Shown: one piece after another, positions 27,429 to 36,352 of the stretch
Numbering within the stretch: the first letter of the stretch is position 1
Layout: each line of letters begins with the position of its first letter
Assembly: GCF_001746205.1 (NCBI RefSeq)
Contig: NZ_MDCO01000001.1
Span: 381,896-445,895 of the forward strand
DNA length: 64,000 bases
DNA from: Brachyspira hampsonii
Lineage (GTDB): Bacteria > Spirochaetota > Brachyspiria > Brachyspirales > Brachyspiraceae
Direction of reading: 5' to 3'
Notes under the pieces: model-generated
Database searches by the model: none
What the model saw: the letters and a program-made list of their open reading frames with translations, nothing else
Told to the model about the DNA's origin: nothing
Program-made: the position numbers and the translations under genes

Positions 27429-29360
27429 GTGGCAGCAACTAGTATTATAGACAATAATATAAAGCAGGATATCCTTGACTATTCCGCAATATTGGAAACA
27501 ACAGTAAAAGATATAAATTCTTTTCTTGAAGAAGTAGGAAGAGTATATAGCTTTATAGGTGAAAAATTTCCTATGATAGAACAAGAAATGAAAAATGAAA
27601 ATGAAAAAGCTAATAATCTGCTTTCATATTTTACTAACAAAGAAAAAGGTGAAAAAAACTTTTCAAATGATCTGGACGAAAATCAGGAAGACTTTTTTAG
27701 ATCATTCGATAGAATGCAGAATTTTATATCACAGGATAATGAGCTTTCCGATTCCTTAGTTGAAGATGTAGGCAAAACAAGTAATATTATGGATTCTATA
27801 GAACAAATTAGAATGCTTGCTGATCAAATTAAAGTTTATTCATTGAATGCAATTATTATATCTTCTAAATATGGTGCCGGCGGTAAGGCTTTCGGAGAAA
27901 TATCTAAAAATATAATAAAAATGTCTGAAACATCAAATGAACAGGCAGATCAAATGAATAGAATCGGTAAGGAATTATTTGTAAGGTTTGAATCATTTAA
28001 AACTGAAATATTAAAAACAAATGAACTGCAAAGACAAAATTTTACAATCATGAAAGAACAGCTTGATAAAGAACATAATAACATGGTTAATTCTTTTGCA
28101 GTATTTTCTAATGTAATATCAGATATAATATCAAGAGTTGATAATACTTATGATTTTATATTTGAAGTAATGATGGTTCTTCCTCGTGAGGATATAGTGA
28201 GGCAGCAGACAGAACACATAGTTGAATCAATAAATTCTATAGTTTATGAAAACAGAAATTTTATAGATTATTATGGTTCTCAAGTTGAGACTATGGATGC
28301 TGAAGATTTAGAGAAAACAGAAAATCAGACTTTAGAGCATAGATTATTAGATTTGCTTACATTTGATGATGTTGTTTTAACTTTAATAATAGAAAATTTC
28401 AAATCGATACATGAAGAAATAGATCTTACTAACTCAGATATTTATAAAAGCTTAAAAGGCTTAAAAGATGCTTTAACTGATATTACATCAGATAGAACCA
28501 CTATAGTAGAATATATGATAGGCGGAGAAACAGGTAAATCTGAATTTCCTTTTACAGTTTCCGAATCCCTATTTAATGAATATATGGGCTTTATTAAGCT
28601 TTATTTAGAAAATTTTAAATTATTTTTAACTAATAAATACAGAATATCTGACAGTAATATAGCTATAATAGATTCAATAGAAGAATTGGAAAGTATGTTC
28701 TTGGAAACAAAAAATATTGCTAAAACTTTTAACTCAATTAACTTTTTAGCGAAAATAGAACTTGAAAAAAATAGTAATATATTTAATAATTCTAAGACTT
28801 TTTCTATAGAAAGTGTTGAATCTATAGCTACTAACATTACAGAAACAGTAGATGGATGTTTGGAGCAGTTCCATAATATTAAATCTGCTATTTTCAGTTC
28901 AATTAATAAATTTAAATCAAATATTAATCAGCAGTCAAGCGAGCATTCTTTTATAGAATCTATGACAGAAAGTGTAAGCAAACGTTTAGATGAATCAAAA
29001 TATATTATTAATAATAATATAAAAAGATTAGATAGCTATGCTGATGAATTATTCGGACTTATAGATAAAACTTTAATAGATTTAAGTTCTTTAAGTACAT
29101 TACTAACCAAAATTAATGAAATAATAGAAATATTTAATAGCATGAGAAATGTTATAAGAAATAAAAAGAATGAATATTATCAATCATTAGGTATAGATAA
29201 TTGGAAAATAGAAAGTGATAAATATTTGGATATAGTTAATTCTTATACAATAAAAAAAGAAAGAGCTATTGCTAATAGTATTTTATCTGGAGAAGATGCA
29301 CCAAATGTCGATATAAGTATAGATGTGGGTGCCGATAGCGGTGATTTTACTATGTTTTAA
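27429..29360 (+). CDS. Divergent soluble MCP-like protein heading the che operon
   Basis: 643 residues, no signal peptide or membrane helix, nearly all predicted coiled coil. Around residues 130-175 the order IRMLADQIKVYSLNAIIIS then GKAFGEISKNI parallels the MCP signalling-tip pattern (IA[28 protein letters not shown]), but several conserved tip residues are changed, including loss of the EAAR glutamate. Its place as first gene of a CheY-CheA-CheW-CheR-CheD-CheB operon fits a cytoplasmic receptor or adaptor. The start is GTG, with AGGA 11 bases upstream. Whether it docks to CheA/CheW is inference. Confidence 0.6.
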   Translation: MAATSIIDNNIKQDILDYSAILETTVKDINSFLEEVGRVYSFIGEKFPMIEQEMKNENEKANNLLSYFTNKEKGEKNFSNDLDENQEDFFRSFDRMQNFISQDNELSDSLVEDVGKTSNIMDSIEQIRMLADQIKVYSLNAIIISSKYGAGGKAFGEISKNIIKMSETSNEQADQMNRIGKELFVRFESFKTEILKTNELQRQNFTIMKEQLDKEHNNMVNSFAVFSNVISDIISRVDNTYDFIFEVMMVLPREDIVRQQTEHIVESINSIVYENRNFIDYYGSQVETMDAEDLEKTENQTLEHRLLDLLTFDDVVLTLIIENFKSIHEEIDLTNSDIYKSLKGLKDALTDITSDRTTIVEYMIGGETGKSEFPFTVSESLFNEYMGFIKLYLENFKLFLTNKYRISDSNIAIIDSIEELESMFLETKNIAKTFNSINFLAKIELEKNSNIFNNSKTFSIESVESIATNITETVDGCLEQFHNIKSAIFSSINKFKSNINQQSSEHSFIESMTESVSKRLDESKYIINNNIKRLDSYADELFGLIDKTLIDLSSLSTLLTKINEIIEIFNSMRNVIRNKKNEYYQSLGIDNWKIESDKYLDIVNSYTIKKERAIANSILSGEDAPNVDISIDVGADSGDFTMF

Positions 29361-29384
29361 TAAAAGTAATGGAGGTATTTATTT

Positions 29385-29648
29385 ATGTCAGTTATAGAAA
29401 TAAGTGATAATCTTAATATACGAACTATGGGTAAATATTTTAAGAATGTCATAAAAAGTGCTAATTATAATGAAGATATAACTGTAAAATTTAATTGTGA
29501 AGGTCCTGCCCATGTTGATTTAGCAGGTTTGCAAATATTGTATGCTATGAAAAAAGAGCTTGCGAAAAATCAAAAAAACCTTATAGTAGAAGGCATGGAT
29601 AATTTATTTGTAGAATATTTAAATATAATTAACGATAAAAATAATTAA
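29385..29648 (+). CDS. STAS-domain protein
   Basis: 87 residues matching the compact STAS fold: an N-terminal strand, ITVKFNCEGPAHVDLAGLQILYAMKKEL with the phosphorylatable-Ser region replaced (VDLAGLQIL instead of IDSSGLGLL), then NLIVEGM. Anti-sigma-antagonist-like domains work by partner switching; the usual phosphoserine site reads Asp-Leu-Ala, so phosphorylation at that site appears lost. It lies between the MCP-like gene and cheY with RBS GGAGG and short spacers, so it belongs to the chemotaxis operon. Confidence 0.75.
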   Translation: MSVIEISDNLNIRTMGKYFKNVIKSANYNEDITVKFNCEGPAHVDLAGLQILYAMKKELAKNQKNLIVEGMDNLFVEYLNIINDKNN

Positions 29649-29667
29649 TGATATAAGAGGTTAAAGT

Positions 29668-30036
29668 ATGGCTAAAACAATACTAATTGTAGACGATTCA
29701 AATACAGCTAGAGCATCTGTTGAATATACCTTGAAAAAGGGCAGTTATACTGTAGTGTCTGCAGATGATGGTACTACAGGTTTAGAGGTTCTAGGTAAAA
29801 CTCCAAATGTTGATATGATAATAACAGACCTTAATATGCCAAAAATGGACGGTATAGAATTTATTAAGCATGTAAGAAAGGTAGATCAGCATAAATATAC
29901 CCCTATTCTAATGCTTACAACAGAATCTCAGGATGAGAAAAAAATGGAGGGTAAAGCCGCAGGTGCAAGTGGTTGGCTAGTAAAGCCATTTAACCCGACT
30001 CAACTTTTGGACGTTGTTAAACGTTTTTTAAATTAA
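29668..30036 (+). CDS. cheY: Chemotaxis response regulator CheY
   Basis: 122 residues, a single receiver domain. The acidic pair is Asp9-Asp10, the phosphoacceptor Asp54 (ITDLNMP), then a Thr-Thr switch position (MLTTE) and the conserved Lys in VKPF. It is phosphorylated by CheA, and phospho-CheY binds the flagellar switch. RBS AGAGG; 19 bp after the STAS gene and 62 bp before cheA. Confidence 0.93.
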   Translation: MAKTILIVDDSNTARASVEYTLKKGSYTVVSADDGTTGLEVLGKTPNVDMIITDLNMPKMDGIEFIKHVRKVDQHKYTPILMLTTESQDEKKMEGKAAGASGWLVKPFNPTQLLDVVKRFLN

Positions 30037-30098
30037 TGTCCAACCATCTTATTATTATTTTTTTAATAAGAATTTTATCAAAGGTAGAGGTGTAATAC

Positions 30099-32237
30099 AT
30101 GTTTGATAGTGATGAATTTATTTCGATATTCTTAAGCGAAGCTAAAGAGATTGTAGAAGGTTTAGAAAATGATTTAGTTTTGTTAGAGGATAATAAAAGT
30201 GACGAAGACCTTTTAAATAAAATCTTCAGAAGTGCTCATACTCTTAAATCTTCAGCGGGTACTGTTGGTTTCACTACTATGAGTGAGTTAAACCATGTTG
30301 CAGAAAATTTATTAGAAAAGGTGAGAAGCGGTAAATTAGATGTAACTCCGCAAATGATAACAGTACTTCTTGAGTTTTTAGATACTGTTAAACTTATGCT
30401 GCAAAATATTGTAGATGGTAAGGGTGAAACAGATGGTGTTACTAATATAGATTCATTGAAGGCTAAGATTAAGGCTATAGCTGATGGAAATGATCCTGCC
30501 GCAGTAGCTCCTGCTCCAAAACCGGCAGAAGTTCCTAAAGCTGAAGAAAAGCCTGCAGAAACTCCTAAGGCTGAGGAAAAGCCTGCAGAAGCAGTATCAT
30601 CTAGCGGAGGCTCTAATTCTTTCCATATTGATATGGGATTTAAAGCTACTATTTTTGATAATGGTATAGACCCTCTTATGTTTTTGAATGACCTTAGAGC
30701 TATTGGTACTATTAATAATTTAAAAATAGAATGTAATAATTTACCAACTATTTTAAATCTTGAAGATCCTTATGTTTGCTATACTCAGTTTTCTTTGGAT
30801 TTTGATACTAATGCCCCAGATGAACAGGTGCAAAATATTTTCTTATTTGTAATAGATGATAATGATATTAATATTGTAAATACAAAAGCAGATATTAAAG
30901 ATGATGAAGAAGCTAAACCTGCAGAAGCTCCTAAAGCTGAAGAAGCTAAACCTGCAGAAGCTCCTAAAGCTGAAGAAGCTAAACCTGCAGAAAATGCTCC
31001 TGCTAATAATGCTCAGGCTCAACCTGCAGTACATAAAGCTAAAGTTCAGGCTCCTTCAACAGTTAGGGTTGATACTAGAAAATTAGACAGTTTAATGAAC
31101 TTAATTGGGGAACTTGTTATAGCACAGTCAAGAATAATGCAGCTTACTCAAAGTTTAGATATTGATAACGGATTAAAAGAGGCTGTAAGTTCAATGGATA
31201 GAACTTCCAGACAAATACAAGAAGAAGTTATGAATATTAGGATGATGCCTATAGGTCCTATATTCAATCAGTTCCATAGATATGTTAGAGATTTGAATTT
31301 AGAATTGAATAAAGAAGTAAAACTAGTTCTTAAAGGTGAAACTACTGAGATAGATAAAAATATGTTGGAGCAGTTATCTGACCCTCTTAAACATATGATA
31401 AGAAATTCTATGGACCATGGTATAGAAAAAACTAAAGAAGAAAGAATAGCTAGAGGTAAACCCGAATATGGTACAATAACAATGTCAGCTGCTCACCAAG
31501 AAGGACATGTTGTTATAGAAGTATCTGATGATGGAAATGGATTAAATAAAGAAAAAATATTAAGTAAAGCTATTGAAAAAGGACTTCTTTCAAAAGACGG
31601 AAAATATTCTGATGTAGAAATATACAGAACTATATTCTATCCTGGAGTTTCAACTGCGGATAAGATAACAGACATATCAGGAAGAGGTGTTGGTATGGAT
31701 GTTGTTAGAGCAAATGTAGAAAAAATGAAAGGTAAAATAGAAATTAAATCTGTAGAAGGTAAAGGCAGTACTTTTATAGTTAAACTTCCTTTGACTTTGG
31801 CTATTATTGAAGGTATTACTTTTGCTTTAGGTAAGCAAATATATATTATGCCTCTAATTTCTATTATAGAACAAATAAAAGTAAAAAATGAACAGGTAAA
31901 ACCTTTTGAAGGCAAAGGTGAAATGATAAAAATTAGAGATGAATATTTGCCTTTAATAAGACTTCATAAAGTATTTGAAATAGAAACACAAGTGGATAAT
32001 ATAGATGATGGTATAGTAGTAGTTGTTGAAGCCGGATATAGAAAATGTGCTATTTTTGTTGATGAACTTTTAGATCAGCAGCAGGTAGTTATTAAATCTT
32101 TAGACTCAGCATTCAGCAAACATGCAGGAATAGCCGGAGGTACTATACTTGGAGACGGAAGAATAGCCCTTATTATAGATATACAAGGACTAGTAAATAT
32201 GTCTCTACAAGGAAAAATAAATAACGGCGTAAAATAA
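30099..32237 (+). CDS. cheA: Chemotaxis histidine kinase CheA
   Basis: 712 residues. P1 has phosphoacceptor His47 in AHTLKSSAG. Pro/Ala/Lys/Glu-rich linkers (about 130-165 and 268-310) flank a response-regulator-binding P2-like domain (about 170-265). P3 dimerisation region begins DTRKLDSLMNLIGELV. The P4 kinase core has the N box HMIRNSMDHGIE, and G boxes DDGNGLN and GRGVGMDVV. P5, CheW-like, is at the C-terminus. It autophosphorylates and transfers to CheY and CheB. RBS AGAGG. The second linker holds tandem 33 bp repeats. Confidence 0.95.
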   Translation: MFDSDEFISIFLSEAKEIVEGLENDLVLLEDNKSDEDLLNKIFRSAHTLKSSAGTVGFTTMSELNHVAENLLEKVRSGKLDVTPQMITVLLEFLDTVKLMLQNIVDGKGETDGVTNIDSLKAKIKAIADGNDPAAVAPAPKPAEVPKAEEKPAETPKAEEKPAEAVSSSGGSNSFHIDMGFKATIFDNGIDPLMFLNDLRAIGTINNLKIECNNLPTILNLEDPYVCYTQFSLDFDTNAPDEQVQNIFLFVIDDNDINIVNTKADIKDDEEAKPAEAPKAEEAKPAEAPKAEEAKPAENAPANNAQAQPAVHKAKVQAPSTVRVDTRKLDSLMNLIGELVIAQSRIMQLTQSLDIDNGLKEAVSSMDRTSRQIQEEVMNIRMMPIGPIFNQFHRYVRDLNLELNKEVKLVLKGETTEIDKNMLEQLSDPLKHMIRNSMDHGIEKTKEERIARGKPEYGTITMSAAHQEGHVVIEVSDDGNGLNKEKILSKAIEKGLLSKDGKYSDVEIYRTIFYPGVSTADKITDISGRGVGMDVVRANVEKMKGKIEIKSVEGKGSTFIVKLPLTLAIIEGITFALGKQIYIMPLISIIEQIKVKNEQVKPFEGKGEMIKIRDEYLPLIRLHKVFEIETQVDNIDDGIVVVVEAGYRKCAIFVDELLDQQQVVIKSLDSAFSKHAGIAGGTILGDGRIALIIDIQGLVNMSLQGKINNGVK
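30906..30990 (+). repeat. 33 bp in-frame tandem repeat in the CheA linker
   Basis: Two full 33 bp units (30906-30938 and 30939-30971), encoding an 11-residue unit EEAKPAEAPKA, plus a partial third. A related but divergent block occurs near 30520-30590. Copy changes would keep the frame and only alter linker length. Confidence 0.8.
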
Positions 32238-32248
32238 AGGATTGTAAT

Positions 32249-32779
32249 ATGTTAGATAATCAAAAAATAAATGCAGCTAATATACCTCAGGTTGGAGGTA
32301 CATCTTTAGAACATGATGAAAATATTTCTATTGAACCTAGCCAGCAATTTTTAGTATTTAAAATAGACAATGAAGAATATGCTCTTGATGTATTAAGTAT
32401 TGAAGGTATTGTAGGTGTAACTAATATAACTCCTGTTCCCGGCAGCCCTAAATTTATGAGAGGACTTATGAATTTGAGAGGTAATATTCTTCATATAGTT
32501 GATATAAGAATAAGATTTGGTTTAGATAGAAGAGACGATCATTCTATTGAAGATGATGTTATTATAGTAATATCAACTACTAATAGAAAATTTGGTATAT
32601 TGGCTGATATGGTAAGCGATGTTATTACAGTTTATGAAAGTCAGATGACAGAAACCCCTATTGATAATATGAGAGGACTTCAAATTTCTAATGTTATTAG
32701 ATTAGAAAATAAGATTATTATGGTTCTTCCTATAGAAGAAATTATAAAATCTAATGATGCCAATAATCAAACAGTATAA
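32249..32779 (+). CDS. cheW: Chemotaxis adaptor CheW
   Basis: 176 residues, a CheW-type SH3-like double barrel: FLVFKIDNEEYALDVLSIEGI, then TPVPGSPKFMRGLMNLRGNILHIVDIR, and MTETPIDN-type end. It bridges MCPs and CheA. A 30-residue N-terminal extension precedes the domain. It starts 11 bp after cheA. Confidence 0.94.
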   Translation: MLDNQKINAANIPQVGGTSLEHDENISIEPSQQFLVFKIDNEEYALDVLSIEGIVGVTNITPVPGSPKFMRGLMNLRGNILHIVDIRIRFGLDRRDDHSIEDDVIIVISTTNRKFGILADMVSDVITVYESQMTETPIDNMRGLQISNVIRLENKIIMVLPIEEIIKSNDANNQTV

Positions 32780-32797
32780 TATCATTGAGGTATAAAA

Positions 32798-33649
32798 ATG
32801 GAAGATATAAATGAGCATATGCCTGCTTTAAGCGATGCTGAGTTTAATGAATTAGTTAAAATTATTTATGATAAAACTAGAATACAAATGACTAGTCATA
32901 AGAGAGCTTTAGTAACTTCTAGATTGAGTAAGAGACTAAGAGCTTTAAAAATGAACTCTTTCAGAGAATATATAGATTTTGTTAAAAATGCTAAAGATGA
33001 GGAATTGACAAATTTTGTTAATGCTGTTACTACTAATAAAACTGACTTCTTTAGAGAAAATAAGCATTTTGAATATATGAAAAGTACATTTCTTCCAGAG
33101 TGGGAAAAAAATTTTAAAGCAGGAAAAGTTAAAAATCTTAGAATATGGTCAGCAGCTTGCTCGACCGGAGAAGAGCCCTACACTATTCAAATGACTTTGC
33201 ATGAGTATTTTGGTTCTAACTATGATAAGTATGACATAAAAGTTTTGGCTAGTGATATAGATACTAATGTATTAGCTCATGGAAGAGCTGGTATTTATAA
33301 AGATGAATCTGTTGATCCAATACAGGATAACATATTAAGAAAATACTTTTTAAGAGGTACAGGCGATAAAGAAGGATTATATAAAGTTAAGGATATCTTA
33401 AAAAAGAATTTATTTTTTAGACAATTAAATTTTAAAGATGAAGATTTTGATATTCATACTCAATTCGATTTGATATTTTGCAGGAATGTTATTATTTATT
33501 TTGATAAAGAATTCCAAAAGGAATTATTTAATAAATTTCATAGATATTTGAAAGATGACGGTTTAGTATTTATAGGACACTCAGAAACATTATTCGGTGT
33601 ATCTGATAAATTTAAATATGTAGCAAGCAATATCTATAAAAAGATTTAA
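32798..33649 (+). CDS. cheR: Chemotaxis protein methyltransferase CheR
   Basis: 283 residues. N-terminal helical CheR domain, then a SAM-binding domain with WSAACSTGEEPYTIQM, VLASDIDTNVLAHGRAG and FDLIFCRNVIIYFD motifs. It methylates MCP glutamates using S-adenosylmethionine. The RBS GAGG is immediately upstream; operon position between cheW and cheD. Confidence 0.95.
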   Translation: MEDINEHMPALSDAEFNELVKIIYDKTRIQMTSHKRALVTSRLSKRLRALKMNSFREYIDFVKNAKDEELTNFVNAVTTNKTDFFRENKHFEYMKSTFLPEWEKNFKAGKVKNLRIWSAACSTGEEPYTIQMTLHEYFGSNYDKYDIKVLASDIDTNVLAHGRAGIYKDESVDPIQDNILRKYFLRGTGDKEGLYKVKDILKKNLFFRQLNFKDEDFDIHTQFDLIFCRNVIIYFDKEFQKELFNKFHRYLKDDGLVFIGHSETLFGVSDKFKYVASNIYKKI

Positions 33650-33664
33650 TTATGGGAGATAATA

Positions 33665-34258
33665 ATGATTGATTTTCCGGCAGCAGCCAATAGCAATTTT
33701 AAAAGAATCACAATATATATAGGTGGTTACTATGCTTCGAAAGAACCTGCTGTAATAAAAACAGTTCTAGGCAGTTGTATATCTGTATGCCTGTTTGAGA
33801 ATAAATTAAAATTCGGAGGTATGAATCACTTTATGCTTCCTGAAATGAGAGAATGGGAAAATCCGGCTGACGATTATAATAATACTAGATATGGTGTTTT
33901 TGCTATGGAGGTTCTTATAAACGAAATTATCAAATTAGGAGGAAAAAAGGAAAATCTTACAGCTAAAATATTTGGAGGCGGACATGTGCTTTCAGGTATG
34001 ACTAGTAATATCCTTCAAGTACCTGATAAGAATATACAATTTGCTAAAAAATTCTTGGCAGATGAAAAAATACCTATAGTAAGTGAGGATATAGGCGGTA
34101 ATTGGCCTAGAAAAGTATTCTTCTTCAATACAGAAAATAGAGTGCTTATGAAAAAATTAGAAGGTAAAACTAAAGAATTTTCTGCTGAACAAGAAATTAA
34201 ATACTCTAAAAATTTACAGCATAAACTTGAAGAAAAATCAGATATTACATTGTTTTAA
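33665..34258 (+). CDS. cheD: Chemoreceptor glutamine deamidase CheD
   Basis: 197 residues with the CheD catalytic Cys in VLGSCISVCLFE, the catalytic His in GGMNHFMLPE and the downstream FGGGHVL segment. The family deamidates receptor glutamines and in other bacteria also interacts with CheC-type phosphatases; no cheC/cheX is present in this operon. RBS GGGAG. Confidence 0.94.
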   Translation: MIDFPAAANSNFKRITIYIGGYYASKEPAVIKTVLGSCISVCLFENKLKFGGMNHFMLPEMREWENPADDYNNTRYGVFAMEVLINEIIKLGGKKENLTAKIFGGGHVLSGMTSNILQVPDKNIQFAKKFLADEKIPIVSEDIGGNWPRKVFFFNTENRVLMKKLEGKTKEFSAEQEIKYSKNLQHKLEEKSDITLF

Positions 34259-34282
34259 TATATTAATAATTAAGGATTTTAT

Positions 34283-35416
34283 ATGGCTACAAAAATTAAA
34301 GTATTAGCTATTGATGATAGCGCACTAATTAGACAATTACTTACTAAAATTGTAAACTCAGATCCTGCTTTGGAAATGGTAGGAACTGCTGCAAATCCAA
34401 TTCTAGCTGAAAATAAGGTAAAAAATCTTAAACCGGACATTATTACTTTGGATATAGAAATGCCTGAAATGGACGGTATTACTTATCTTAAAAAACTTAT
34501 GCTTAATAACCCTATCCCTGTAATAATGTTTAGTTCGCTTTTAGATAAACATAGAGAATTGGCTTTAGATGCATTAAATATAGGTGCTTTTGATTATGTT
34601 ATAAAACCATCTGCTAATGTTAGAGACGGTGTTGAAGAACTAGCTACAGATTTAGTTGAAAAAATCAAAAATGCTTATGCAAACAGAGCTAAATTCTACA
34701 GAAAGCACGGTGTTACTGTGCCTACTGATACTACTCCTACAGTAGAAAGAACACCTATTAGCTTGGAAGCTCCTAAAACTGCTGGATTTAAGGTTTATGC
34801 CAAAAATACTGCAGACATTATACTTCCGCTTACTCCTTCAAGAGAAACTCCTATGGATAAAATTATTCTTATAGGTTCTTCTACAGGCGGTACTGAAGCT
34901 TTAATAGAATGCTTAAAAAATGTTACTCCATCTGCTCCTCCTATAGTTATTGCTCAGCATATGCCTGAACATTTTACTACCTCTTTTGCTAAAAGATTGA
35001 ATAGTATATTAAAAATTGATGTCGCTGAATCTGAAGATGGTATGAGTATAGGAAGAGGTCAGGCTGTACTTGCAAGAGGTGCTAAGCATACTATGATTAA
35101 GGTTAAAGGAGGTAAATATTATATAGAAGTTAGAGATGGAGAACCTGTTACAAGACATAAACCTTCTGTAGATGTACTTTTTAGAAGCGGTGCTGTTTAT
35201 GCTAAAAACAAAGCTATAGGAATTATACTTACTGGTATGGGTGATGACGGTGCTAATGGTATGAAAGAAATGAAAGATGCTGGTGCTTATAATATAGCTC
35301 AAAACGAAGAAACTTGCACTGTATTTGGTATGCCTAGAGAAGCAATAGCTAGAGGCGGCGTTGATGAAGTTCTTCCTTTAGATAAAATATTAGCTGCGGC
35401 TTTGAAAAGAGTATAA
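34283..35416 (+). CDS. cheB: Chemotaxis methylesterase CheB
   Basis: 377 residues. N-terminal receiver domain with Asp11-Asp12 and phosphoacceptor Asp57 (TLDIEMPEMDG), a linker of about 60 residues, then the methylesterase domain with catalytic Ser in IGSSTGGTE, His in QHMPEHFT and Asp in TGMGDDGANGM. It removes methyl groups added by CheR. RBS AAGGA. Confidence 0.95.
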   Translation: MATKIKVLAIDDSALIRQLLTKIVNSDPALEMVGTAANPILAENKVKNLKPDIITLDIEMPEMDGITYLKKLMLNNPIPVIMFSSLLDKHRELALDALNIGAFDYVIKPSANVRDGVEELATDLVEKIKNAYANRAKFYRKHGVTVPTDTTPTVERTPISLEAPKTAGFKVYAKNTADIILPLTPSRETPMDKIILIGSSTGGTEALIECLKNVTPSAPPIVIAQHMPEHFTTSFAKRLNSILKIDVAESEDGMSIGRGQAVLARGAKHTMIKVKGGKYYIEVRDGEPVTRHKPSVDVLFRSGAVYAKNKAIGIILTGMGDDGANGMKEMKDAGAYNIAQNEETCTVFGMPREAIARGGVDEVLPLDKILAAALKRV

Positions 35417-35424
35417 ATTAAAAA

Positions 35425-36240
35425 ATGAAAGAATATATAGATTTATATGATTATATAAATAAATGGGTAAGCGGTTTTACAGCTTACCCATACTATAAAA
35501 TAGAAAAAAAATTGGATTTTATATCCAAATTAATATCAACTCATAAGCAGTTTAATAATATTTCTATTATTCCAACTGGTTCAAAACGAAACAGAACAGA
35601 TGTAACTTACATGGAATATCTTAATGTTTTTTTAATATTAGATGATAATAACAATGCATCTGATACTAGAAAATTCAAATCTTCTATTTTGGAATTAATC
35701 AAAAATGATGATTTATATTCAAATAAAGTTAATGTTACATCATCATCTTTAATTTTAGAATATGAAAATGAAAAAATTGTATTAATACCATCGTTTAAAA
35801 ATTTAGATAATAATGTTGAAGGTGCTTTGGTTACAGATAGTAATGAAAAAAATGAAATTTTCTATCCAAAACTAGATAATAAAAATTTTGATAAAAAAGA
35901 ACATAACTGCGGATCCAATTTTATTAATTTAATAAAAATATTCAAACATATATTCCTTACTTTCTCTTCTGAAATTAAATATATTAATGAACTTACTCCG
36001 CCTATAATAGAAGCTCTTATATGGAATTTGCCCGATAAATACTTTAACTTTAATAATTATGATGATGCTATATTAAAGACTATTGAATATATTTATGAAA
36101 GGATTGCAAGCAGTGATTATATGTCCCTTTCCGAAATTAATGATATAAAAGTTTTGTTTTCAGCTAGGAATAATATAGATAGAAAAGAATTATTAAAAGC
36201 ATTATATAAACTGAAACAATTAATACATGAAAACTTGTAA
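35425..36240 (+). CDS. Nucleotidyltransferase-fold protein lacking catalytic aspartates (CD-NTase-like)
   Basis: 271 residues. A GS-x(4)-T block (PTGSKRNRTDV) followed by a hydrophobic strand (LNVFLIL) matches the active-site region of CD-NTase/SMODS nucleotidyltransferases. The metal-binding D-x-D reads Y-L-N, and the third Asp position in the D-x-VP-type strand reads IVLIPSF, so all three acidic residues seem lost. The C-terminal helical part (FINLIKIFKHI, then PPIIEALIWNLPDKYFNF) also resembles that family. It starts 8 bp after cheB with no visible RBS, so it is probably coupled to it. Likely a pseudoenzyme that binds a nucleotide or protein; function unknown. Confidence 0.55.
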   Translation: MKEYIDLYDYINKWVSGFTAYPYYKIEKKLDFISKLISTHKQFNNISIIPTGSKRNRTDVTYMEYLNVFLILDDNNNASDTRKFKSSILELIKNDDLYSNKVNVTSSSLILEYENEKIVLIPSFKNLDNNVEGALVTDSNEKNEIFYPKLDNKNFDKKEHNCGSNFINLIKIFKHIFLTFSSEIKYINELTPPIIEALIWNLPDKYFNFNNYDDAILKTIEYIYERIASSDYMSLSEINDIKVLFSARNNIDRKELLKALYKLKQLIHENL

Positions 36241-36277
36241 AATTCTTATTTTTTTCTTATAACTCTTAATAGTAATA

Positions 36278-36305
36278 TTGAATTAATTTAAAGTAATGAT
36301 ATAAT
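36278..36305 (+). promoter_or_regulatory. Promoter of the glutamine synthetase gene
   Basis: TTGAAT at 36278-36283, a 16 bp spacer and a perfect TATAAT at 36300-36305, 47 bases before the ATG. An AGGAG RBS is at 36337-36341. Confidence 0.65.
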
Positions 36306-36352
36306 ATTGCATTATAATTTTTATAATAAATTTCTTAGGAGAAATATATAAA

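Noticed and set aside
30037-30098. Hairpin CTTATTA/TAATAAG between cheY and cheA as an attenuator
   Set aside because: The stem has only one G-C pair and no proper T-tail after it, so it is too weak to support.
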